Notes: generated from the sequence alone by a model not told the origin. DNA of 64,000 nt from Aselliscus stoliczkanus (GCA_033961575.1 CM066732.1:110796687-110860686), one strand, 5' to 3'. Shown: positions 11,606 through 23,756, counted from the stretch's first letter. A program made the numbers and translations.

Positions 11606-13609
11606 TAACATTTGATCTTAATTCCACTATGGTTTCATTTATCTGTTTACTTCATTTCCATCAGATATTTCACCTAGATAGCATGGTTCTATTTGGTGTT
11701 GGGAAGGGGAAACAAGTCTTGCTTTTTTTCTTACAGAAAAAGACAGGGTCGCCTGGGATTTGCGGATTCAGAATTTCTTGTTAATGGCAAAATCTGGAAC
11801 ACTGTTGTAACTCAGGTAGCTAGTCCACAATGGTCACTGTCCTGCAGGAAGAACAGCCTAGAGTAGAGACACTGCTCATAGTGATCCACGTCACATAAAC
11901 ATCCACCCAGAAATGGACCGATACAACCACAATGAAAATGTCAATATGGTATCCTGAGGAGGAGGCGGACCCACTTCTGGGAAACTGAACAGTAGTACCT
12001 CCTAAGAAGCCATGAAACAGCATGTTCTCACTCTACAATATCATCATGAAAGGTGTGGAGCTGCCCAGGAGGTTTGGTGACCTATCATGCTGAGATAACT
12101 TCAGAGCCCTCATCGAAGTGCTTTACAGGTAATTGCCTTATTTAATTCTCATGACAACTTTGTGGAAGAGGTACTGTTGGTTTATGGAGGGAGAAATGAA
12201 GTCATAGAAATGGTGAGTAACTTTCCCAGGGTCACACAACTAGTAATTCGCGGTGCTGGGTTTTGAATCTGGATGCAAAGATAAGTGTTTAATACAACTT
12301 AGTATATTATTTTGACCTATATTCTTCTACAAAGATGTTACACAACCCTTTGGAGGCCCTCTTTTTCAAAGCTATCATCAGAACTTCAGATACAAGAAAC
12401 AGGCAAGCTAGTATTAGCAGTACTAAAAATAATAGTTGTAAAAGGCATGTACATTGTAAGGAATTTCATTGTAATTTATTTACATCTCTAAGTTGCCTGA
12501 AATAAGTATTTTATCATACCTATATTACAGATGAGCAAAGGATTTGGGTTCGATCAGAGATTTGAATCTGCTATTTCCAATTCTTCCCTAGTTCCCAACC
12601 ACCACTCCAGGATTTTAGGGCAAACTATTGCTATTTGGAGCCCACCCCTCTCTTCCACCCTCTCCTAAACAAATACAGTTACGATGGGTTCTCTTTACCC
12701 ACCCGTCTTGTCTCGGTCATGCCTAAGGCCTGAGATGAAAAATATTTGGCAATTTAAAGTTTAGTTGCGAATTATAGGGTTGGAAAAAGTTGCCCTACCC
12801 ATGCAGCCTCCTTCTCTGTGAATCAAGGAGTCAGAGGAGCCTCCCAAAAGACACAGACAATTTGTAAAAGCCAAGCTGAAACCAAGCAACCCAACTCCGA
12901 GCTCTAATAATCACTGAAATTTGTTGAGAATAACAGTAGTTCAGTAAAGCTCAGTTTTCCCTAAAGGGCAAGTATAATAGGCCTATAACTTCAAACGTGT
13001 AAGAATAATTTGTTATTCATGTTAATCCCTGTCTCCCCCATTGCCAGCCACATCAATCTCTTTCAAAGGGGAACACTGGAACGAAACACTGAAGTTTGCA
13101 GGGGAAAAAAAAAAAAAAAAGCACATAAGGTAAGCAGCAGCCGAGAGCAAAGCCACTCTGTGATTCTGCTTGCAGCTGCCCAGGACTTGTAATGTTTCAT
13201 TAGTGTTCACTCTTCACCTCATCATGCCCATTCGCCCCAACTCCCCAGTAAAGCAAGGAGGTGGGCCAGAAGAAAAAAAACTGCCATCAAGCTATTTCTG
13301 ACTATTTTTACAACAATAATGTTTTTCAAGAATTTTTAACCACAGAGGTCCAAGCATTCTTTGCTGATTCAGTTTCAACTCAGAAACAGCACCCACTTAA
13401 ACATACCCATACCCGACAGCCACACTGGTTTCTAGGACTTAGTTTTCACAGTTGCAGAAGTTTCTCCAGTAAAAAGGATGTTTAGGAACAAGCAGCAGCC
13501 AACAATGGAAGAAGGACAATGCAACATGGATGGAGGTGACTCTGGAAAACCCAGAATTCAAATACATTGAAGGTACAGCCTGTCGGTAAACACCTTTCCA
13601 GAAAAGAAA
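11606..13609. other. Mostly unique sequence with one MIR
   Basis: Apart from the MIR at 12101-12300 and an A-run at 13105-13120, nothing is recognised. Short frames lack domain signatures. Confidence 0.55.
12101..12300 (-). repeat. MIR, antisense
   Basis: Tail-to-head order gtgctttacaggt, catgacaactttgtgg, ccagggtcacacaactag and gggttttgaatctgg. Confidence 0.8.
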
Positions 13610-13611
13610 TA

Positions 13612-13697
13612 TTGGGTTGTAAGAAAAGTCATGACACATTTTTGCAACAAAAAAAAAAAAACAGAAAAAATACATCATGACTTTTTTGACAACCCAA
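13612..13697. mobile_element. Mariner-type MITE (86 bp palindrome)
   Basis: Begins ttgggttgt and ends acaaccc aa in inverted orientation. The two arms match over about 28 bp with a few mismatches around the core aaagtcatga. TA flanks each side (13610-13611, 13698-13699). A poly-A loop separates the arms. This is a miniature internally deleted mariner, with ttgggttg-type termini known in several mammalian mariner families. Confidence 0.8.
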
Positions 13698-13699
13698 TA

Positions 13700-15956
13700 C
13701 ATGGTGTTGGTAGTCTTAATGGCACCCCTTTTCCCCTTTTACTTAAATCACGAATGATGATTTATGGGAGGCATTTTTCCACTCACAGTCATAGATGGGC
13801 CACCACTTACCTTCATTTTTTTGTTTCATGCACATGAAAGAGAAGGGAAAGTAAAGATTTTTTTCGCACTCTGGCTTGCCCTGACATAGCACTAGAAAAC
13901 AGGAGCATTGGTGATGTCCAGCTTTCCCAGCTTTTTTGGGGAAAACAAGGCTCCTTTCTAGGTGGATACTGACCAAAGGTCCTAAAGTGTGGGACACTAA
14001 CTTAATGTTTGCTGTCATTTGATCCTCCCCTCTGCCATCAGCATGGAGCAAGCCACATACCCTCCCACGCTCAGAGAAGGGGAACCTAAGCCACTGGTCC
14101 CTCTGGGGTAGCTCTTGCATGGGTAGCCTCTGCAGCCCAGAGCTAAACTTCCTCCTTCAAACCCCATATGGTAACAACTAGAGAAGGTGTCCTGGCCCTG
14201 CTGTCATGATGGGACACTGTCTGGGCTCCCACATTGTCAGGGCTGGCCCGAGAGACAGAGGCACTGGGCATACGGAAACCTTGGAGGTGCCAACAGTTGT
14301 CTAAATAAATTATTTTGATTCGCCAGACCCGTACCTTAGCAGCTGAAAACTGTTTTTAGTTCTGGGATATACTGTCTCTCTTTCTAAGAATTTTTATAAT
14401 TTCTTAAATTAAAAAAAACTTACATGCTCATTATAAGATATTTTAGCAACAGACCTGTAAGAATGATTAAATCTCTGCTCCCCACCATCTCACTCCTCAA
14501 AGCTGTTAATACTTTGGGGTATATCCTTCCAAAACTTTTTCTAAGCATATCTACCAGCACATATTACTGGAGGTTTATGCTCCCAGCATTCTCTATGGAT
14601 TCTGCCTCTGAAACCCATGTTGTCTGAATCAGCTCAGTCTCTTTTACTATCCTGGTCTCCAATGCTGGATACAACCTCAAGTTCATGTCTGCCATGGGAC
14701 TGGCCTTGGGGTCTCACCCACAACAGCCTTGCCTTCACAGCTTGCACCAGCTGAGGCTGTTCAGCCATCCATCAGGGCTTAGCTGTGTCTTCTGCAACTT
14801 GAATACCTTTTTTTTTTTTTTTTAAAGAGTTGCCTGACCTTACTCTCATCAGCAAAAGAAGAGAATTAGCTGTGGTGTTTTTATAAGCCAACATGCAAAC
14901 AAGAAGTTGTGAAGAAGACCTGCTAGCCTAGAGGGAACAAACAGTATTTCCTAAATTCTAAGAAAATATTGCCTACATGATTAAATGACAGATACTTGGG
15001 GAGAAAATAATAAAATACTATATTAAGCATATTTACAAACTGTAAGGTGATTTTATGAATGAACTGAATGTTTGAAATGTTTTTCTTCCTATGCATTTTT
15101 GAATCAAGAAAATATGGTACTTTCACTCACTTACCTGACATGATGTGAACTAAGATCTCACACACCCCACCACTTTTTTTGACATGATCTACCGCAATAT
15201 GTTATCTTAGATATCTATGACCTTAAAAGAGGAATAGTCTCAAATGCAGGATGTTCCATGTGAACATGAGTTGGGACATGAATTAATCTAAATCACCTTG
15301 ACATTCCGCATTGGCAAACCCATTTCTGCTATGAAAAGGCTGGCTGGAATGATTTCCCTATTAGAAATCCTACTCACAGCCCTTTGAAAATAAATCATAC
15401 CTGTAGGTGACCCTTCTCTTCATGGCTGTGGCAGAAAGCATTGGGTCTTAGTCTCAGGTCTAGAAGTTGATGACATGAATAGAATCTACAAATACAAAAA
15501 TTTGAGAAGAATATGAAACTAAGTGTGATTACTCCTGTTTCGGGACAAGGTTCCCAAATGAGGTTATGTGATGAGGCAGTAACTGGTCATATAGCAATAG
15601 GTACCACACACCACTTCTTATTCTTATTCCCTCACCTCCACCTCTCCTACCCCTCACCACCAGTCAATAGATAATTCCTCTAACAAATAATTTTAAGTGT
15701 CCCTACACATGGGATAATTGAGCAACAAGGTTGGCCTGATGAATGGGTGTAATGTGAGACATACAAAATGCCACGACTCCACCCAACCTGTTATGACATC
15801 TAAAATTCTACTGCTAGAAATTCATTTATGAGTCCCTGAGAAGAGCAATATCTTAAGATATTGTCATTTAACTAGTTCATGATGAGAAAGCTACCAGGAC
15901 CCAAGGATGAGGAACAAGATAGAGAGCAAACACCATGAAGGTGAAGGCAGACATTT
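13700..15956. other. Unique sequence
   Basis: A 125-codon minus frame (13743-14120) has scattered Cys residues but no known domain or splice context. A T-run lies at 14808-14823. Confidence 0.55.
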
Positions 15957-15969
15957 AAAAGGAAGTTAA

Positions 15970-16081
15970 CACAAGACTGAAGAACAAAAGGACAGCAACT
16001 TGTCTGTTCCCCTTCCCCGATTTCCCAACGCTGTTCCCTTCCCCCAATTCCCCAATAAAATCTTTAAAAAAATTTTTTTAA
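15970..16081 (+). mobile_element. SINE 3' tail fragment (5'-truncated insertion)
   Basis: Only the last ~110 bp of the long SINE type is present: gactgaagaacaaaaggac, the C-rich tail, then ccccaataaaatcttt. The duplication aaaaggaagttaa flanks it at 15957-15969 and 16082-16094, so it inserted as a truncated copy. Confidence 0.88.
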
Positions 16082-16439
16082 AAAAGGAAGTTAAAGTGTC
16101 AAAAATAAACTCCAGTATCTTCTTTGTCTTGCTAATTGTGGATTGCCCTTTAAAAAAAAAAATTCTTCTTAGCAGTGGAAAACTTTTACAATGAAAAATA
16201 ATTCACACTAAGGAGCCTAGAAGAGGATTAGTTCTAAGCAGATACTCATACACTTTGGGGCCAAAAGAAGAAGTGTTCATGGATTCTAGCCATCCTTAAC
16301 CTCTTTTCAGCATAGCCTTGAATATGAATGACAATGTTAACACACATAAAGAGATATTATGGAGGGGAACAAGTTCTTGGATTGAATCCAACCAAAAGAC
16401 AACCCCATTTGGTTTCAGAACCCTCCCTGCTGTGGGGCT

Positions 16440-16930
16440 AATTCCTAGCAGAAAACAACAAAGCTATTTAAAAATTTTAATAAAGTAACCAATTAACTAT
16501 TTCAGAGAGCAGCATTAAAACACATCACTATTTGCATGGATTATCTTGTGGCTACTTATACTGATGCCCATAAATCTGACTGCATTAGGTTCTTTATTTC
16601 AGATCATTTCTTCTCCCTATGTGGACTTGCCCAGGAAATGAGATTTAATGAGTCACCATCCTCCCGGATAATCACAAGAGAGCTCATTAGCTTTTTGTCA
16701 GATTTGTACCTACTATCTGCCCCCGATATGCCTATGACTTCCTTTGAGATAAATATGATGTTATCAAAGGGGAGAGCTCAAAAGAGCATGTTGGTGCTGA
16801 ACGCTGTGGACTTGAAACACTATATAAATATTTTTACATATGTTAAAAGGCTTCTGAGAGTGGAAGGCAAAAAAATAACAGCAACACAACATCCCCTATT
16901 GATGGCATCACTATTTATTAAATGATACAC
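16440..16930. promoter_or_regulatory. Candidate conserved non-coding element
   Basis: Repeat-free stretch with an octamer-like atttgcat (16529-16536), an AP-1-like tgagtca (16650-16656) and homeodomain-like cattag/taatga cores. It contains a 129-codon open frame (16536-16925) without recognisable domains. I favour a regulatory or chance explanation over a gene. Confidence 0.3.
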
Positions 16931-17638
16931 ATCATTAAAAAGAAGTTTGACATTTATACCTTTGCAAGACTTGCCAAATCTGTTTAAATGGCTGAGTCAA
17001 AGCAAGACAGAGTGTAAATGATAGAAGAAAATAGTCTAATAATTCCTAGTTTATCAAGTTTTGGGAGCCCTCCATTATGTATCTTAGGATACTTCACCAA
17101 GGTCTCCTAATCTCATGACCTTTAGTTTTTACTGAAAATGATCAGGAGAGTCTCATGGCACTTCATGGGAAGGGATAAAATCCTACATTACTCTCAAGGA
17201 AAAGCTCCAATTGAATCTTCAGTCCTTCCATAGGCAATCTTAGTAATAAGTTTGATTTGCCTGGCAATGAAACTGCCCATCAAGGAAGTCATGACATTGA
17301 TGGCCTTTGGCAGAAATCATCAGAGCGATTTGGGGTTCTCGTTTGAGTCTTCCTGAGGTACAGAGGAGGTACCTGGGTGAGGGCGTTGCTCCCATGGCTG
17401 AGTGACTGTCAAGGACTAGTGCCAGGCTCCCAATCAATGTGTACCAAGCTACACAAGGGCCACAAAGCCTATGTGAATGCATAAGAGTATTTAGCATTAT
17501 GATTCTTTGATTAACAGAAGTAGTTCTTAACATTTTAGGGGTCGCATACCTTTTTAAAAGAATCTGATGGAAAATAATGACTGGCTCCCAAGAAAAATGC
17601 ACCACCACCTCACAAATATGTGTATGTGCACATGTGTG

Positions 17639-17640
<2 letters not shown>

Positions 17641-17676
<36 letters not shown>
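17641..17676. repeat. (CA)n microsatellite
   Basis: About 18 uninterrupted CA units. Open frames crossing it are artefacts. Confidence 0.97.
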
Positions 17677-17678
<2 letters not shown>

Positions 17679-17794
17679 TTGGTGTACAATTCCAGAGAGT
17701 TCTCAAACATTCTGATCTTATTTCTAGACCTGCTTGGGGCCTCTGGACCTAAGATTAGGTCTTATGTAGACTATGATATCAAGGGATGTCATAT

Positions 17795-18025
17795 AAAGTA
17801 ACATTCATTGAGAACTTACTATATGTCAGGCACTATTACATCTCTTTTAACGCCTACAACAACCCTAAAATGTATACCTGCTATTTTCCCCATTTTACAG
17901 ATGAGGAAACTGAGGCCCCGTATAATTTAAGCAACATTCCAAATAGCTTGTTAGTAGCAGAGTTAGGCTTCAAAGCTATTGTGGCTCTGGAGTCCATGCG
18001 CTGAACCGCTAGATTATGCTTCCTC
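17795..18025 (-). repeat. MIR, antisense, near full length
   Basis: attgagaacttactatatgtc, cccattttacagatgaggaa, ctctggagtccatgcgc and ctagattatgcttcc. Confidence 0.85.
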
Positions 18026-18859
18026 TCTTATAGAACACATTTTCATTCTAAGGCACGTTCACTTCTGCTTTCTCATTTAATTTTTGCAACCCCCTCCAGG
18101 AGTTAGATTAGATAGATTTCACCACTTGAGTGGGTGCTGAGGGCATTTCCAAAGTGGAGCAGATTTGCTTTCTACTTTTTTTTAGATAATGAAGTCACAG
18201 TTGATAAAATTAAAAATTAAAAACCAAACTTCTGACTTGAGCCTCCTTCTTCTATTAACTCCAGGTTGAAACACCCTAGGAACGTGTCTAATTCCTTTCT
18301 TCACACCGTCCACTGCCTGGAGGACTAAGTTCGCATGGTGGGGTTTTGAAGCCATGTGGTGCTTCCTGCAGAAGTCTGACTTCCTGCAGTTCACAGAGCA
18401 AGGTTTTGTTTCTACAAAGGAAAAGACAGAGGAAAGAGCAGGAAGAAGAGGGAAGTTGTCAATCTGCAGAAAATAACAACGCCACCTACATATGATTGTA
18501 CTAGACAGTAGATGCATATCTTTGTCTTTACATATGCATATGGCTCTAATTGACATGTAAAAATAGTTTTTAAAATATTTAACCCTCCCTACCTATACTC
18601 TACCTAGCATTCTTCAGTGCTTGGCTGTTCCCACTCTTCAGTGAATCTCTCTCTCCTTTTAAAACCCCCATTGGCATGCACTGACTGTTTTTCACAATCA
18701 TTCAGTGTCAGAAACTGGTCCCAGCTTTGCGTTTCAGTGAAGTAGCATTAACACAGCCCCCAATCTGCTTCCTCTATAAAATGGCATAGAAATGCTGGAG
18801 GACATGTAGCAAAAACTTTTGAAACAGAACCAAACTTGAAAGAAAGAATGAGAGAGAGT

Positions 18860-19310
18860 AGAAAAGAAAGACATTCCCAGGTGCTAGAAATTAAGAGGAA
18901 CACATAGCCAGAATTGCCATCTTGTCATCTGTGAACTGATCCTCTGGTAGCCCAGCAGGGTGTGGAGCTAGATATAGGGCCACTTGGCAAAAGACTGGGG
19001 TTTAGGTGCCCCTTAGCAACAGGACAGGTATAATAGGGCCCATGCAAGGTGAGGAACTGGAACTGACAAGCCTGTATGACCTCAAGATCCTAGAAGTCAC
19101 AGGGAAGAATCAAGGAATGTTGTTTTTTATCAGCTCCAAGTGGTGAAGAAAGCCAGTTATGGAATATCAAAACCTCCAAGGCTGTTTAAGCCTGCAGGGT
19201 GCAGAGTCTGAACTCATGTTATCCACCTACATGGAAACCTCAGTGAAGAAATTAAAACAACAATTGGCTGCAGATCAATAAAACCACTGAGATACCCTTG
19301 ATAAGAAAAT
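18860..19310 (+). repeat. Old L1 5' UTR-like sequence
   Basis: Resembles the 5' region of L1M-type elements from memory, continuing at 19446-19803 and 20535-20969 around younger insertions. Subfamily not determined. Confidence 0.5.
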
Positions 19311-19323
19311 ACAAAACTACTCT

Positions 19324-19432
19324 TTTTTTTTTTTTTTTTGAGGGCCATGTCAATGGCCCTCATATGTGGGACCGAACCGGGGCCGCTGGCTTCCCAGGCC
19401 AGCACTTAACCACCGCGCCACTCAGCCGGCCC
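19324..19432 (-). mobile_element. Short tRNA-derived SINE
   Basis: Reverse-oriented element with T-run, gagggccatgtcaatggccc, B-box region gggaccgaaccggggccgc and the gccggccc head. Duplication acaaaactactct at 19311-19323 and 19433-19445. It sits inside old L1 5' sequence. Confidence 0.92.
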
Positions 19433-19502
19433 ACAAAACTACTCTGCACAGGCATGTCCCAACCCAAGGAATGTGGGAGTTACCTTGCTGAAAGTAAGCT
19501 CA

Positions 19503-19512
19503 CAATTGAAAA

Positions 19513-19547
<35 letters not shown>

Positions 19548-19556
19548 AATAAAATA
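19503..19556. repeat. (AAAT)n microsatellite
   Basis: About a dozen aaat units. It lies in L1-derived sequence. Confidence 0.95.
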
Positions 19557-19803
19557 AATATATATTCCACAAGAGGAAATGATTCTCCAAAAGAGACAGT
19601 AAGCAGACAGAACCAACAGGAAGATTATACTGTAAGAATTTAAGATAATAGAATAATCTGAAATAGGCAACACAAGTAAGCATATTCCAAATAATAAAAG
19701 ACATAAAAGAAAGATTAGAAGCCATAATGCAAGACACCATGGAATAAAAAGAAATAGATTTGAAAAAGTCATGTTGTACTTACGGATATTAAAAAACAAA
19801 ATA

Positions 19804-19916
19804 GGGCTGGCCAACTGGAGCAGTGGTTAAGCGCTGGCTTGGGAAGCCAGCAGCCCTGGTTCGGGTCCCACACGTGAAGGCCAGTTACACTGCCCTCAAA
19901 AACAAAACAAAACAAA
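19804..19916 (+). mobile_element. Short tRNA-derived SINE joined to L1 3' end
   Basis: Head gggctggccaactggagcag, B box gttcgggtccc, then ctgccctcaaaaac and an (aaaac)n tail. It is followed without a gap by a 61-bp copy of the L1 terminal block. A clean duplication was not identified. Confidence 0.85.
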
Positions 19917-20030
19917 TTGTCACTTTGAGGGGTAAAAAGTATAACTATTGCACTGTGTTGTACACCTGAAACTAATTTGTTTTAAAAATGTTTATTTCAG
20001 AATAAAAGAATTTAAAAACAAAACAAAACA
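19917..20030 (+). repeat. L1 3'-terminal block
   Basis: 19917-19977 matches 54517-54577 of the large L1 with about two mismatches (cactttgagg...ctgaaactaatt). About 50 bp of A-rich sequence follows. It may be a severely truncated L1 or sequence carried with the preceding SINE. Confidence 0.75.
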
Positions 20031-20068
20031 AAACCCAGATTCATTAAAATTTAAAACTTAATAAATGG

Positions 20069-20534
20069 TATATTAGTGCCTAGAGCTGCCATAAAGAATA
20101 CCACAAACTGAGTGGCTTAGAACAATAGAAATGTACAGTGTCACAGCTGGAGAGGCTACAAGTCTGAAATCAAGGTGTCAGCAGGGCCACGGTTCCTCTG
20201 AAACCTGTAGAGGAAGAATTCTTCCTTGCATCTTCCAGCCTCTGGTGCCCTAAATGTTCCTTGGCTTGTGGCAGCATGACTCCAATCTTCCCGTGGAATT
20301 CTCTGCATGTCTCTTCACACAATCCTCCCTCTGGGCATGTCTCTGTATCCAAGTTCCACCCTCACCCCCTTTTTATGGACACCAGTCAGATTGGATTAGA
20401 GCTCACCCTAATGACTTTATTTTAACTTGATTACCTTTATCAAAATCCTATTTCCAAATAAGGTTTCATTCTGAAGTACAGGGGGTTAGGATTCCAATGA
20501 ATCTTTTTTGGAGGACACAATTCAACCCATAACA
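20069..20534 (-). repeat. MLT1-type MaLR LTR, antisense
   Basis: Antisense strings gctgccataaagaataccac, ctgagtggcttagaacaa, tcaaggtgtcagcagggcc and ttccttggcttgtggcagc, ending in caacccataaca (sense start tgttatgggttg). Confidence 0.8.
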
Positions 20535-20673
20535 AATAGATTTAACATTAGATCAGATACAATCAACAAGAATCAATGAAAGAAAAGACAAATCAGGAAA
20601 TTATCCGGAAAGCAACATAGAAAAATTGAGAGAAAATATTAAAAAGTTCAAAATTATACAGAACAAAATAAGA

Positions 20674-20684
20674 TCACACACACA

Positions 20685-20743
<59 letters not shown>

Positions 20744-20752
20744 ACACACAAT
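20674..20752. repeat. (CA)n microsatellite
   Basis: CA units with a short ctctct interruption at the left and a gagaca interruption at the right. Confidence 0.96.
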
Positions 20753-20983
20753 ACCAAAAAATGTATACACATTTTAAGGAAAAATCTGTATTAAAATTGT
20801 AATACTCAATATATACGGATAACAAAAGATGAATACAAGTCAGGTTTGACTTCTGCAATTACAAGACATTTTTCAATTAAACCCTCAGTACCCACTTTGT
20901 TTCAATCAAATAGATTGTGAGACTTTACTGTTCACTGTGCTGAAAGAACTGCTAAAGGATGTACAAAGTAGAAAGAAAATTGA

Positions 20984-21471
20984 GAGCCAGCCTAGTGACT
21001 CAATTGGTTAAAAGTTGGCTTAAAGCACGAGCTCCGAGCAACAGGGCCACCAGTTTGATTCCCACATGGTCCAGTGAATGCTGCGTCCTAGCTGAGCTGT
21101 CGCTGAGCTGCTAACAGGTGGCAGGATGGTTCAGCTGGTGTAACAACAAGATTGTCTGTTCGATGGTGGGCTACACCCACCCACAACTAAGACCAAACTT
21201 GGCACCTTGAGCTGAGCTGCAGCCCCGATGGCTCAGTGGATAGAGCGTGTGCTCTTAACAACAAGGCTGCTTGTTCGATTCCCGCATGGGATGGTGGCTA
21301 CACCCACCCTCAACTAAGATTGAACACAACACCTTGAGCTTAGAGGCCATGAGCTGCCGACGGGAAGCCAGGTGGCAACTGGTGCCCTCCACAACGAAGA
21401 TTGAAGAACAAAAACTTGGCAGGTTCCCCTCCCCCAATTCCCCAATAAAATCTTTTTTTTTTAAAAGAAAA
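20984..21471 (+). mobile_element. Long composite SINE, Rhin-1-like
   Basis: Two tRNA-like modules in tandem (gactcaattggttaaaag ... ttgattcccacatgg and ggctcagtggatagagcg ... ttcgattcccgcatgg), then gccctccacaacgaagattg and the tail ccaattccccaataaaatctt. Duplication agaaagaaaattga at 20970-20983 and 21472-21485. AATAAA plus TCTTT before the A-tail is the T+ SINE architecture. Confidence 0.88.
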
Positions 21472-21603
21472 AGAAAGAAAATTGAACACATAATGAAAGA
21501 ATAGCATTGCAAAGAGCAGTAGTGAGGGAAGAAATTGATAAACATGTGAGGTAAATCTAAATAAATACTTGATGAAAAAACAAGAGTAAAGATGCCTAGT
21601 TTT

Positions 21604-22048
21604 TTTTTTTTTTTTTAAGATTTTATTGGGGAATTGGCGGAGGGGAACAGCGTTGGGGAATCGGGGAAGGGGAACAGACAAGTTGCTGTCTTTTTGTTCT
21701 TCAGTCTAGTTGCGGAGGACGTTGCTTCACTGTTGGTATCGTCATTGCGCTCTTCCCGGATGAGGCAGATCGGTCGCTGGCCTCTGGATGTCGCTCACCG
21801 CGGCTATTGGCAGCTAACGCTTGGCTGCCAGCCGCTCACGCTGGCTGGGGGCCACTCACTGTAGCCTATGGCAGCCCACTGCAGCAGGGGCTGCAGCCCA
21901 CACCATCACCGGGGCTCGCACAGCCCAGCTCCAGGTGGAGCTGTTGTTAGCTGTAGAGGGCAGTGTCACTGGCCCTCATGTGGGATCCGAACCGGGGCTG
22001 CTGGCATCCCAAAACCAGCGCTTAACCAATGCGCCACTCGGCCGGCCC
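21604..22048 (-). mobile_element. Full-length long SINE with ggccggc head, young copy
   Basis: In sense direction: ggccggccgagtggcgcatt head, B box gttcggatcccac, body through gagcgcaatgacgatacc, and a tail ending caataaaatctt plus A-run. Duplication aagatgcctagtttt at 21589-21603 and 22049-22063. About 98% identical to 26394-26849. The short open frames it carries, about 75 codons antisense to the element, are incidental. Confidence 0.93.
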
Positions 22049-22324
22049 AAGATGCCTAGTTTTGAACCAGTGAAGAATTAAAACCCTAAGGGGAAAATGC
22101 CATTGATGATGGGTGGGATCTTTGGTTACAAAGGTTTTCATATAATTTTAGAAAAGGGAAGAAATATTAAATTTTGGCTTCAAGTATGCATATTAAAAAT
22201 TTAATGACAAGCACTAAAAGATAAGAAATAGAATATATAAATTTCAAACTAGTAGAGAGGGGAAAAAGAATAAAGAAAATTTAGTCTATCCAAGGGAAAC
22301 CAGTGAAGGAGAAAAATCTAAGCC

Positions 22325-23101
22325 AATAATATCAAAAAGTCAACAAATAACAAGTATTGGTGAGAATGTAGAGAAAAGGGAACCCTGTTGCACTGTTTGT
22401 GGGATTGTAAATTGGTGCAGTATGGAAATATGGAAAACAGTATGGAAATTCCTCAAAAATTTAAAAATAGAACTGCAATACAACCCAGCAATTCCCCTCC
22501 TGGGTATTTTATCCAAAGAAAACAAAAACACAAACTCAAAAAGATATATGCACCACTATGTTCACTGCAGCATTATTTATAATAGCCAAGATCTGGAAAC
22601 AATCTAGGTGACCATTGATAAGTGAATGGATAAAGAAGATATGGCATATATATATTCACAATGGAATACTACTCAGCAATATAAAAGAATGAAATCTAGC
22701 AATTTGTGACAACATGGATGGACCTTGATGACATTATGCTAAGTGAAATAAGTCAGACAGAGACAGACACAATATGATTTCACTTATATGTGGAATCTAA
22801 AGAAAACAAACAAAACAAAACCATACTCATAGAAACAGAAAACTAATGGTTGCCAGTGAGAAGGAGGTTGGGGGGATGAGAAAAAAAGGTGAAAGGGGAT
22901 AATAGGTACAAACTTCCAGTTATAAATAAGCCATAGCACAGGGAATATAGTCAATAATATTGTAATAATTTTTCACAGTGACAGATGTTACTAGACTTAG
23001 TGTGGTGATCACATCGTAAGGTATATAAGTGTCAAATCAGCAAGTTGTTCACCTATATTTTATGCCAACTATATTTTAATAAAAAATTAAACCAAAAAAA
23101 A
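22325..23101 (+). mobile_element. L1 3' end (ORF2 end and 3' UTR)
   Basis: Hallmark ORF2 C-terminal DNA: caacccagcaattcccctcc, atagccaagatctggaaaca, acatggatggaccttgatga, cacttatatgtggaatctaa, then 3' UTR and an A-tail near 23090. Imperfect flanking similarity (aaggagaaaaatctaagc / aaggaaaaactaagc) suggests a separate truncated insertion into the older L1. Short frames are broken. Confidence 0.82.
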
Positions 23102-23234
23102 AAGGAAAAACTAAGCTAAAAAAAGGCAGAGTACACTGAAATAACAAAGATTGTGAGAAAAAGTCCAAAGAAACTGATTTAAATCATGAAATTTAAGTGA
23201 ATTAAACTAACCAATTAAAAAAAGATATTCTTGA

Positions 23235-23756
23235 GGGCTGGCCGAGTGGCTCAGTTGGTTAAGAGTTGGTTAAGAGTTGGTTAAGAGCGCGAGCTTTGAG
23301 CAACAGCGCTGCCAGTTCGATTCCCACATGGGCCAGTGCTGCTGTGCCCGAGCTGAGCTACCGCTGAACTGCCAACAGGTGGCAGGATGGCTCAGCTGGT
23401 GAGAGCATGTGCTCCTAACAATATTGCCTGTTCCATGGTGGCTATGCTCACCCGCAACTCAGACTGAACTTGGCACCTTGAGCTGAGCTGCAGCCCCGAT
23501 GACTCAGTGGATAGAGTGTGCGCTCTTAACAACAAGGCTGCTGGTTCGACTCCTGCATGGGATGGTGGCTATACTCACCCGCAACTAAGATGATAACACA
23601 GCACCTTGAGCTTAGAGGTCATGAGCTGCCAATGGGCAGCCAGATGGCAACTGGCATCCTCCACAAGAAAGACTGAAGAACAACAACTTGGCAGGTCCCC
23701 CTCCCCAATTCCCCAACACTGTTTCACCCCTCCAATTCCCCAATTAAAAAAGAAAA
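23235..23756 (+). mobile_element. Long composite SINE with triplicated A-box segment
   Basis: Same multi-module family as 20984-21471. The head carries three tandem 11-bp units gttggttaaga at 23254-23286. Two B-box-like ttcgattcccacatggg / ttcgactcctgcatggg segments and the C-rich tail with ccccaatt follow. The flanks share an imperfect aaagatattctt / aaaatattctt duplication. Confidence 0.86.

Larger units (their letters stand above)
20535..22320 (+). repeat. Old L1 internal sequence interrupted by two SINEs and a CA repeat
   Basis: Between the SINEs the remaining sequence (for example ttcaagtatgcatattaaaa near 22180) matches old L1 5'-side sequence from memory. Younger elements at 20984-21471 and 21604-22048 and the microsatellite at 20674-20752 break it up. 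Confidence 0.5.

Noticed and set aside
17240..17710. 156-codon minus frame
   Set aside because: It crosses a CA repeat, starts outside any recognisable context and has no domain.
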